DNA of 64,000 nt from Ceratopteris richardii (taxonomy: Eukaryota; Streptophyta; Polypodiopsida; Polypodiales; Pteridaceae). Below the pieces are notes generated by a model that was not told where the DNA came from, ran no database searches, and saw only the letters and a list, made by a program, of their open reading frames with translations. Of the stretch, positions 47,201 to 56,700 are shown piece by piece. The DNA lies in assembly GCA_020310875.1 (NCBI GenBank), contig CM035417.1:85155417-85219416 (forward strand), in the 5' to 3' direction. Numbering within the stretch: the first letter of the stretch is position 1; every line of letters begins with the position of its first letter. The translations under genes and the position numbers were made by a program.

Positions 47201-47607
47201 GGATCAGAGATATTCATATAAGAGTTTTACTTCTACTCTTTGATTGATGATGAAAGGGAATCCAAATGCCTTGAAATTTAGAATTTAGTCTCCATTTTCT
47301 TGTAGGAAGATAAGTCCAAGAAAAATAGGTCAATTATGCATATTCCATATCAAGCTTTCTTAGCTCCTTAGAAGGGAAAAACTAAATGCAACTCATCTAC
47401 TAGTAAGTAGAATTTTGGTATGCTTCACAAATAAAGAGCAAAGACAAAGATGAGAAGAAACTAGAAAAGTAGAAACAATTTTGCAGTAGAATGGTACTTG
47501 GAGAAGCCTCTACACCTAAAACAAAGTCTGCTAATCTTTTTTAGAATGAAGAATGGGCATTTACTACTATCTATAGCTATGCCCCATTTTCCCATGAGCA
47601 ACGACCT
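47201..47607 (+). pseudogene. Copia family B gag, second part (copy 5)
   Basis: It aligns with copy 2 from about 20450 (ttctactctttgattgatgatgaaaggg) through the knuckle region to the protease approach (gaatgggcatttactac, about 47548). It carries the same in-frame TAG as copy 2 at the position of 20544 (cttgtaggaagat, about 47302). The frame ends at the junction with the inverted LTR near 47600. Confidence 0.72.
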
Positions 47608-47621
47608 GATCTAATACCAAT

Positions 47622-47850
47622 TGTTGGAGTTCGAGGTCTATGGAAGCATGCAAACAACACAAGGAAGAAGTAGAAGCATGGAACACAACACATAATACTA
47701 AATGTATTACCACTAGAATGTACATAGATAAGCAATGCATTAGGGCTATAGGCGTATATACAAGCTGGGGAAAAAACCTTCTAAAGAGGGAAAAAAGTAC
47801 ACCGAAGGTCCTAGAGTTTCCACACATATCACTACCTAAAAATATCAACA
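47622..47850 (-). repeat. Right, inverted LTR of copia copy 5
   Basis: This is a family LTR in minus orientation (plus-strand TGTTGGAGTTCGAGG ... AATATCAACA), 229 bp. On its inner side is a minus-strand primer-binding site, so it is a second 5' LTR rather than a 3' LTR. Confidence 0.82.
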
Positions 47851-48370
47851 ACTCTCTTAATACTACATTTATTTTTTATGTCGAGTCCATTAAAGCTACA
47901 TGGCTTATTGTTATCTGTGATTCTTACGATAGTTCTAATTGTATCTCGTACCCAATGCTTTTGTTTGTAATGAATCTTTGAGTTCCCATTATTTTTGTCC
48001 GAATTCCCAATCATGTGTCCCAAATAGTTCTTTTGAGCATAAGATTTCTCAAAATTTTGACAATGAACTTAACTCTATTAACTTTTGGTTCTTTCTTCTC
48101 ATTAATCTATTCCATTTTGATATCCTCACTTTCTACGTCAATTGGTTACCTTCTTCTCTTTATAACATTAATAAATTCTTCTTTTACATCCATCCATGCT
48201 AATGCTAAAAGTTTGTCTAAAGTCACAATAACTTGGGATTTCATTACGCTTTCATCCTTAACTTTTTTAGTATCAATATGTTTTTCTAATTGAAAGATCA
48301 ATCGAAAAGCAAATTGTTTCTTGCTTCTTTTCTTTCCCTTTTCAATTTCCTCTTGACTAGTTTACTTTTC

Positions 48371-49400
48371 TTATTGTTTCCCTTCCCCTTTCTTATCATC
48401 CGAAGGTTTCTTTTCCATTTTCACAATTGCTTGTCTAACCTTTTCTTTGGCTGGACTCTCTAGTGTAGAAATGTTTGCAAAACTCAGTGTCTTGATCATC
48501 CCATCAAGCCTAAATGCATATGTATTCTGGCTTGTTGAAGCTTCATAAAACTTTTTCAATCTGCTTTTCCCAAAGTTTGTTTCGAATGGTCTCTTGTTCA
48601 TGTAATCACATATCTGTCTCTCTATTTTTTTTTTCTCTTAGGCTTTCAACTTGAACAAATTATATATTGAGTGTGGATGTTCAAACTCATCACACCATAT
48701 GCATTTGCCAGGCTGATTGAAAGGTTCTATAACTTGCTTCTAAGCCCTAGGTCCTTGCTCTTGAGTTCTTGGTTTAGTTTGTTGAATGCTCTTTATAGCT
48801 TCTTTCTCAATTAGTAATATCTCGGTATGATTAAAGTTTCTCTTCCATTGTGTCTAGGTGTCTGATTCAAGTTCCATTTTTATCATTGAGCCATCCTTTG
48901 AATAACTGCACAGAAACACTATCCTAGTCCTCAATATGATGACTTGCAATATTATTATCCTCTAACATTGGCTCCAATTCTCTTTGTAGGTACATATCTA
49001 ACATACATAGGAAATTTTGAAGCTTATCTAGATTTAGGGCTATTCTATCTGTAGTATGAAATTGATTGAACTTCACCTTAAACTTAGTAGAACTTTGATT
49101 GATATGCAGTTTAGCCCTAGGTGATCAAAACACCTTAGACATGTGGCCCAATTGTTCTTATTGTAGTCCTTATGAGAGAAATAACCAAGTAATTGTTTCT
49201 TGAAATCAGCCCATGACATATTCGGGGTCACTACTCGAAGCTGGATATGCTCCCTAGTGAAGCTATGCAAGATTTGAATGAATGTATCCTTTTTATGATC
49301 TCCAAGTAGTCCATACTCCTCCACTATTTTCTCATAATGTCTAAGATAAGAGACCACATTCATTCCATTAAATTTTCCTTAGTATGTTTTTATCGAATCA
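48371..49400 (-). pseudogene. Gag of the minus-strand gypsy element
   Basis: Two open pieces are recognisable. At 49363-49073 gag core sequence reads VVSYLRHYEKIVEEYGLL, then KKDTFIQILHSFTREHIQLR and TPNMSWADFKKQLLGYF. At 48601-48371 a charged tail reads NKRPFETNFGKSRLKKFYEA and ends in Lys/Asp-rich sequence. A zinc knuckle was not clear; a C/H-containing stretch lies around 48690-48640. Stops separate the pieces. Confidence 0.62.
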
Positions 49401-50189
49401 ATAGTTTTCTAGAGGCTATGTTCCTCAAAGTTATTGATCATTTTTCTATGTCTATCTTTAAGCAGTAAAAGGTATGATTGGATATCAAAAAGTAGGCTTG
49501 GTATTGAAGAATCTTCTCTTGCTCAGTGCATGATCCAAATCTTCTTCTATGTCCATCAATCACCTCCTCGATCTCTACAAGATTTCACTTCCTCATTCTT
49601 GGCAAGTCAATACACTTGAACACAAACCATTAGCAAAATCGTTCACACACATTATATGTAGGTTGTGTCACATCGGGTAAAATTATATGTCATGTAGATC
49701 TAGGCCTATATGTAAGGTGCTTGTAGCGCATGCAAATGCTACTAAATGTTTATGGATGGCCTTTAAATTTTCTCTTCAAAGGAAGAAAACTAGAGCATAC
49801 TTGAGTCATATGTCTTATGAGCATAGTTCTCTCTTGGCAAAAGCATAGTCAAATCTGGTTGTATTTGAGGAAATAGAATAGTATAGGGTTTAGTGCCAAC
49901 ACATCCATTCATATGCTTATTCATCAAGTAAAGTTTCAAACAAGAGAAGAGAGAATGTCTCCATGCAATTTTAAGGGAAAGCATTCAAATTAACTTGAAC
50001 CACTTTGGGTTCTCGAAGATATAGTCCAATCACTATAGTCTTTCCCTCAAAAGAGTAAAAGACCTCATCAAATTTCTTTATTTTCCAAAGGAAGGAAGAC
50101 ATAAGTTCCAATATCCTATCCAAATATACGTTTTTGCCTTTTTGTGATTTTCTTAAATATATGTTATAATATTCATCAGTCGTAAGCTC
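49401..50189. other. Unassigned DNA upstream of the gypsy gag
   Basis: No motif is recognised on either strand. By position it may contain the leader and 5' LTR of the minus-strand gypsy element, but no LTR ends could be found. Confidence 0.35.
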
Positions 50190-50763
50190 TGTTAGTAGTC
50201 GGAATGGACTGAATCATATTTTGTAACTCATATTTCTTTGTAATAGGAGAAGGGGTTTATTTAAGATCCGATGATTTATTTTCAAAAGTGCGGTAACTTT
50301 TATGTCTAGAAGTTCAGAATGGTGTGACATAGCAGTGTAACCTGCGTATGCGGAACCAAGAGACAAAGAGAAGATGGTGAGTCTTGAACATATGGGGAAG
50401 TAATGACAATCTTATGGAACTATCGGTGATTGCAATATTCTATCTGCGTTATGAAATAAGTCTGAAAGTAAAGAGCAGATATGTATATGTAGTGTTTATG
50501 GTGTAGTGTATGTTGTTGTATATGGAATTACAATATCGTTCCAAATTCTATTGTATCATCAAGTCTCTAATTGTTTTGAAGTATTTTGAATCTTACAGTG
50601 CAATGGATATAGTCTAAAGTGTGTCAATGAAACTTAAACATATTAAGTATGCAACACTAATTCAAAGGAATAGAAACACATGTTATGATTGTGGTGTCGT
50701 AATCATAATCCCCATTCCCAAATTCATTCTTTTGGAGGTTTTGTGTTAGCCGGGCATCAAACA
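50190..50763 (+). repeat. Possible LTR of a further, truncated gypsy element
   Basis: The segment starts TGTTAGTAGTCGG and ends CATCAAACA, followed at once by attggtgaccatgatggga, which looks like a primer-binding site of a gypsy type. Gag-like sequence follows. There is no second copy in the window, so the boundaries rest on the termini and the primer-binding-like sequence. Confidence 0.42.
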
Positions 50764-50817
50764 AATTGGTGACCATGATGGGATGGGGTTTGCTCTTGAG
50801 ATGAGGTTCTTCTTAAA

Positions 50818-51118
50818 TTGATGTGGCTGAGGTTTGAAAAGGAATATTTTTATAGTGATCGACATCACGAATACTTAGATGAACTTATCAAGAATACCTT
50901 AGGAACTTTGTGTTTAGAAGATATATCAATGCAAAATCAACAAAGATCCCAAAAGAGCTGCTGCTATGGGTGGAAAATGGTGTCTTGCTACAGTCAATAT
51001 TGGAGGAATGGATATTTGAGTGGAAGAATAAAAAATTAGTTAAAACTTTGCAAAAAGGGGAATCTAGAAAAGCCACCCAGTAGAGCTAGCAAAAAGAACA
51101 AAACATAAGGACCTAAAG
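50818..51118 (+). pseudogene. Gag-like fragment truncated by the next element
   Basis: A 73-codon frame reads MWLRFEKEYFYSDRHHEYLD and ELIKNTLGTLCLEDISMQNQ, then shifts. Its position directly after a primer-binding-like sequence suggests the start of a gag. It ends where the large gypsy element begins. Confidence 0.35.
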
Positions 51119-51890
51119 TGATGGGAGCACACCCCAACTAGAGCTTACAGTAACACTAGTACCTATCTCTCGACCCCGCAAACTAGAGGACTTTACGCGA
51201 GACTCGACCACCACTAGTGATGAGGATTCTGATGAGAAGATGTAGAATAGAGTTCTACTTTCGGGGTTAGATTACACCTTGTTGGCATACAAGTCAAATG
51301 AAGAGCATACTAGCGCAACGGAGGAGTCATGCACAATACGGCAACAAGGCCCAATCATTTTTTCCATGGACCATTTACAACTCAAGTGATTTTAATCACT
51401 ACACAAACATTGTAAATTCCATTTTTGGTAGAATAGAATCCATTTTGTGCAAGCCGAGGAGTCCTCGAGCTTGAGGAGTATTAGAACTAGCAACATATCA
51501 ATTTTCATAATTTTTAGACTCTGTTTGAGCCCTCAAATAGGCTCTAGAACCTAATTTTTAACTAGGCCGGACACTAGGTCTGGACAAGACCAAAGCTAGT
51601 TAGAAAACTATAAAAAGAGCTAGAGAGCTCATTTTTGGGGTTAGATCGTTTATGAATTGATCTTATGTAAGAGACTTTTTGACTAATGCAAAGAACTCCA
51701 TTGTTCCTCTCCTTGTTCTTGCCTTGTGTGCGCGTGTGTGTGTATGTGTGTGCATGCTTGTGTGCTTCTCACTCACACACTTGTGCCTTCACTTGCTCAT
51801 AGTCTTCATACTAGTCCTCACGTCTCCACGGATTGACAATTATGAGGTGAATCTTCTCACGTTGGTACTCACCATTGTGCTAGAGTGACA
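51119..51890 (+). repeat. Probable 5' LTR of the large gypsy element
   Basis: The right end is set by the primer-binding site, with GTGACA at 51885-51890 as the likely last bases. The left end is proposed at TGATGGGAGCAC (51119). A TATA box (tataaaaa) lies at 51609-51616, about 280 bases before the end, and a GT-rich microsatellite at about 51727-51770. Without the 3' LTR the left boundary cannot be checked. Confidence 0.5.
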
Positions 51891-51897
51891 CCAATTT

Positions 51898-51916
51898 TGG
51901 TGCCGTTGCCGGGGAG
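51898..51916 (+). promoter_or_regulatory. Primer-binding site, Asp-tRNA type
   Basis: TGGTGCCGTTGCCGGGGAG differs by one base in its first part from the TGGCGCCGTTGCCGGGGA site used by Athila/Tat-type gypsy elements, complementary to the 3' end of tRNA-Asp. It fixes the orientation and the approximate LTR end. Confidence 0.8.
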
Positions 51917-52280
51917 AGAGCTTCGAGGACGAGCATGTGATGGTAAGACGTCGAGTTGAGACATTGGAGTTATAGGTAATATCCTTCCTTCTCTTTATTT
52001 TTCTTCATTTTTTCCTTACTTTCGCATCACCATCATCACCATCATCATCCCCACCATCTCCCACCTCCATCTCCATCTCCACAAAAAATTTCAGTTTTTG
52101 GTCATATTACACTCCCCACCTCATTTCCCTCATTTCATTGTGAGAGAGAGCGAGAGAGAGCTTGCATGCTATCTGTTTTTGGTGTGTTTTTGAGCTTTTG
52201 TTGCAGGAACTAGCTGTACCACCTTCTCCAGCAGTGTGTGCAGGTACGACAGACTCTGCACAGGTCCCGGGACGACGACC

Positions 52281-52302
52281 TCTGTCTGTCGCGACAGACA
52301 GA
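52281..52302. repeat. Perfect 22-bp palindrome in the leader
   Basis: A 22-base exact palindrome is centred on TCGCGA (half-site tctgtctgtcg). It shares its core, tcgcgacagac, with every unit of the tandem array that begins 99 bases downstream. Confidence 0.8.
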
Positions 52303-52400
52303 AAAACTTAATATTTTGTGAATGCATGTTTGGCACGGTAACCTACACCATTAGAGCACTCCAAATCACTAGAAGTTTCTCAAAAATTTGCATTTTTTCA

Positions 52401-52888
52401 GTCTATCGCGACAAACACAGTCTATCGCGATAGACACCGTCTATCGCGACAGACACCGTCTATCGCGACAGACACCGTCTATCGCGACAGACACCGTCTA
52501 TCGCGACAGACCAAATCATGACAGACGACAGACACCGTCTATCGCGACAGACCCATCTATCGCGACAGACACCGTCTATCGCGACAGACACCGTCTATAG
52601 CGACAGACACCGTCTATCGCAACAGACCACTCTATCGCGACAGACACCGTCTATCGCGACAGACCCATCTATCGCGACAGACACCGTCTATCGCGACAGA
52701 CCCATCTATCGCGACAGACACCGTCTATCGCGACAGACACCATCTATCGCGACAGACCACTCTATCGCGACAGACACCGTCTATCGCGACAGACCCATCT
52801 ATCGCGACAGACACCGTCTATCGCGACAGACCCATCTATCGCGACAGACACCGTCTATCGCGACAGACACCGTCTATCGCGACAGACA
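52401..52888. repeat. Tandem array of about 25 near-palindromic units in the leader
   Basis: The unit is tctatcgcgacagacaccg (19 bases), alternating with 18-base variants ending in accca or accac. I count about 25 copies; a few have altered cores (tagcga, tcgcaa) and one gap near 52511-52529 breaks the rhythm. Each unit is an imperfect palindrome around TCGCGA. The 130-codon Ser-Arg-Gln-Thr-rich frame across it is a by-product of the repeat. Direct adjacency of units excludes a CRISPR array. The array lies between the primer-binding site and gag. Confidence 0.93.
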
Positions 52889-53363
52889 GACATTTTCGGC
52901 AAAAATTAAGGGGTAAATTTTTTGGAAATTTAGGCTAATTTTGGGCATATTTGCACTCTCAAATACTCACACACTTGCAAAGGCCTTAGAAAAATGCATT
53001 AAAACTCCTGAAAGGTTCTGTTTGTCTGTTTAACCCCCTAAACCCTGAACGGTCATAACTTTTTCATACGAAATCCATTTTTTGAGCTCTAGGGCTTGTC
53101 GGAAAGCTCGTGGCATATACTACACGCCCTCAACTGTTTTTTCTAAGAATAATGCATTGATTTTCAGATAGGATATTTGGAAGTTGACACACTGAGGGGT
53201 AGGAACACCAAGGGAGCTCTAGGGGAAATTTTTAGCAATACAAAAGGGGGAACAAGGGTCATTAAAAAAGTGTCTGAAATAAATTGTCTTTCAATTGAAG
53301 GATCAAATTGAAGCTAAACTTGGGATTCTTACAGGATCATCGAGAGCTCTTGGAGAAAGCAAA

Positions 53364-53369
53364 GTAAGT
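53364..53369 (+). promoter_or_regulatory. Candidate 5' splice site in the leader
   Basis: AAAGTAAGT matches the plant donor consensus (GT at 53364). It lies upstream of the gag start and could be paired with the acceptor candidate at 62931-62932 to make a subgenomic mRNA for the last frame. This is inference from sequence only. Confidence 0.3.
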
Positions 53370-53752
53370 GCCAAGGCGACCAAGCTTGGGAACGTGCTTC
53401 CTGGGTAGACCAGCATCGCCAGGAGGAGCGACTTGAGGTTGGAACATCACTTAACCCCCTCAGTCTATTCTTAGCATAGGCTAAGTGCGAGTAGTTGTTC
53501 TGATTGACTAGGGGTATGATAGGAACACTCAAGTTTGAAGAGCCCTTAATTTCTCAAGTGCAAGGGTAGGCAAAATTGTAGTCAAGGGATAACTTAAAGG
53601 AAAAGAACTTAAACTAAGCGGACGCAGAACATCAAGTACGACCCACGAAATTGCTCCTGATGACGCTTAACTAAAAACAAGAAAACACATCCAAAGGAAC
53701 TTAAAAGGAACAAGTGACTGATACCCAAGAATCAGCAACGTACAAAGGGCAT

Positions 53753-56700
53753 ATGAACCTTAGGTCAGGTAGACACCTAGGGAGATACAGACAAAGTCTT
53801 AGATCTTCAGAGGCTAGTGTCAATCATACTGCGAGGTCTTGGGCCCAACAGTTGAGCCATCATTCATATTATCCTAATTCTGAGACTAGCGAGTCTGAGA
53901 TATCCCACGGTATGGAGAGACCTACAGGAAGTTCTGGGGTGCCATATTTACATATGGTGGAAGGCCCTTACAAGATGCAACTCGAGTACCTTAGGACCAA
54001 CCGATTAGGTGCTAGCATCTATGAGGACGGCCTAGGAAGAGCGGTGGTCCAGATTAAAAACCCTGACCAATCCATTGGACTAGAGCGCCCAGCTGTCAAG
54101 TTTGAAAATGGAGCATACTTGGACAAGGAAGGGACAATATATGTAGTCACCAGTCATCCAGATAGGACTGATGAATTTGGGAATGTGGTCCCGGAAACGG
54201 ACTTAGGTGACCTAGAGCAAGGAAACATGGGCGAAGAACCTAGAACCCCCCGAGGCAAATCTGTTCTCACAAGGATTATCACACCAGAGTGGATTCCCCA
54301 AGATAATAAAAGCATAGATCTCCTCTTGAACCGAGAGATGGATGAAGCCTTTTGGAGATATAGACCTAGTCAGCCGAGTGAGGCAGGAACAATCATGATC
54401 TATGAGTTCAAAGATCCTGATATTCCAGGAAGAGTGAACTACTTAGATCACTCTTCAGAGAGGATCTTTGGGGTTACAGAAAATGATAGGCATGCTTACA
54501 CTTGGAAAGGAGAATTTATCTTCCCCCAACCAAGATCGAATGTGTCCTTTGGTCGCCAAGGAGCTGGAACATCTCAAGCTCAGGGGACTCAAAGAGAAAG
54601 GAGTCGAGAGAGACCTGAGGTAAGCTTTGCCAACTCTTGGGGAAGAGAAAGAACGAGAATGGACACGAATAGAGGGGAAGTTGAGGGACATAAAGCCCCA
54701 AGGAACCAAAGAAATGCCGATGATTTCCCTTTGCCAAGACCAAGAGAGCACACGAGAACCTTGAGACCGACCCAGCTAGTTAAGTCCATGAAAAACTACT
54801 TCGATGGCACTGGAGACCCCTACGATCATGTAGCCGAGTTTAAGCAAGTCTTGAGAGCTGAACAAGTTGAAGACCTGTTCACGCAGTACAATGCCTTTGG
54901 TTTAACCCTTAGGAACACCGCCTTGACATGGTTCCAGCCACTAAACGAGAGGCAGTTTAGAAGTATAGATCAACTTTTAGAGGCATTCATTATCGAATTC
55001 TCTAAAAGTGGCATAAGACATAATACTTCCTCATTGATATACAGCTTCAAGCAGACCCCGCAAGAGACTGTGAGACTTGCAGGAAGAAGATTTAGGCAAT
55101 ATCTTGAGCGATGTCCTGGTCCTGAGTTACCCACGGCCGCTAAGCAAGTGGCTTTATTCTTGGATGGATTGCTAAGTACCAAATTGAGATCATATGTGTA
55201 CTTGAAGGACCCCCGAACTATAGAAGAATGTGTACGCATGTGCATCGATATTGAGGATAACCTAGGGGAGGAGTTAGAGCTATCCAAAATCTACAAAGAT
55301 TCAGATAGTACCTCTAGCCTCTCTTCCTCACAATCCACATCAATTGAGGAACTTGCGGAAAAAGTAGCTCAAAAACTAGGTGTCTCTAGTAAACAAATTC
55401 CTAGATTTGCCCCAGTAAAGAGGTGCTATACTTGCGGTGGTGACCATATGGCAAACGCATGTCCCATCACGGCTCAACCCCAAGTGAATCCTAGCAGCCA
55501 ATATTGCACCATAGAGCGAAGGTACACAAATCACTCAGCACAGGACTGCCCATACAATAAGCAAGCGGTTAGGCAAACCTATCCTCAGCCATATCCTCAA
55601 CAAGGCAGATACCAGAGTCAATATTCACCACAACAGTATATTAGGCCTCAGCAAAATTACCAACCGCAATATCAGGCCCAACTGAGACCCCAGCCAGTGC
55701 TAGCACAGCAACAACCCGCTCCTACTAATGTGATTCCGGTCAAGTATGCTGCTGCAGAAGAAAACCTGAATAGAGCGATAGTCCCAGTAACACCATTAAT
55801 CTCAGAAAGTGATCCCAGTGACCATAGCTTTGATTCTACACATGTTGATAGTCCCCAGGCTTACTACATGCAGTCTCCTGAACATGGTGAGTCTTACTAC
55901 AGTGAGGAACCGAGTGAACCTATTTGGGAGCCTGAATATGCTAATGTCATGCACACAAACCCCAACTCTAGACCTCAACCTAGGCAGATACGACCCCCTT
56001 TCCCTAGAGGACCTTGCTTCAGATGTCAGGGTGATCACCTCATACGTGATTGCCCCATGCTTGCACCTACACAACCCCAATCAGTGACGATCCAAAGCTT
56101 TTGCCAGGAGTGTGGAAAGGAACATCTCTTACGACATTGTCCCAAGAATCCCAGCAATATGCCAAAAATCACTCCGATTAACGTTATTGGGTTAGTGGTC
56201 AATTCCACAGGAAGTGTCACTTCCACTGCACCAGTGCAGGTAATCACTAGAGCTCAAGCATTGCAGCAAAACCAAGGGGTAAGCCAGGAAAAGAGTCCAG
56301 ACGCTAGCGATACTGAGAGCCAAAATAAGAAGAGAACAAGAGCTTGGAGAGATAGCCATGAACATATGAAAAGGCAATGGGCAAAGAAGATGAGTGAACT
56401 TGAGGAAAGTCTACGAGAAACCAAGGCCAAAATCATAGAGATCACATCTCAAACGCACTCTCACACATTCCCACCGCTACCATCCCCATCACCCTCCATC
56501 CCTCCACCCTCTAATACACCCCACGTAACCCACCCACCACCCCGAGCAGGATCAGTATTAGCTGATCCCACTCCTAAAGACATAGACATGATGCTTAAAG
56601 CATATCAGGCCAGAATCCAAGAAGGGCCAAATGTAACGGATCATGACAAGTGCTACCCTAGAGCTGACCTAGAGATAGAAAGAACCAAACTTTGCGCGAA

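Larger units (their letters stand above)
45232..47850. mobile_element. Copia family B, copy 5: element with LTRs in inverted orientation
   Basis: The left end is a plus-oriented LTR (45232-45457) with primer-binding site (ttggtattagac) and gag. The right end is a minus-oriented LTR (47622-47850) preceded by the same primer-binding site in reverse (ctaataccaa, 47611-47620). Both ends are therefore 5' ends. The flanks CCTCT (45227-45231) and ACTCT (47851-47855) match at four of five bases, consistent with one insertion event. Gag is split by a TIR element (46314-47200). Everything after the protease start is missing. Confidence 0.78.
42380..49400 (-). mobile_element. Minus-strand gypsy element, decayed, interrupted by copia copy 5
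   Basis: From right to left: gag (49363-48371), a presumed protease region, copia copy 5 (47850-45232), then RT (44740-44100), RNase H (about 44050-43800) and integrase (about 43350-42380). The domain order and common strand support one original element. LTRs are not recognisable and the coding sequence is broken throughout. Confidence 0.65.

Noticed and set aside
52401..52888. CRISPR array
   Set aside because: Units are directly adjacent with no unique spacers, no cas genes are present, and the context is a plant retroelement.
52388..52916. Ser-Arg-Gln-Thr-Pro repeat proteins across the leader array
   Set aside because: Pure translation of a tandem DNA repeat; the frame content changes with unit length and there is no plausible start context or conservation.
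53714..53752. GTG start at 53714 for the large gag-pol frame
   Set aside because: A non-ATG start is unlikely in a plant element; the first ATG in frame is at 53753.
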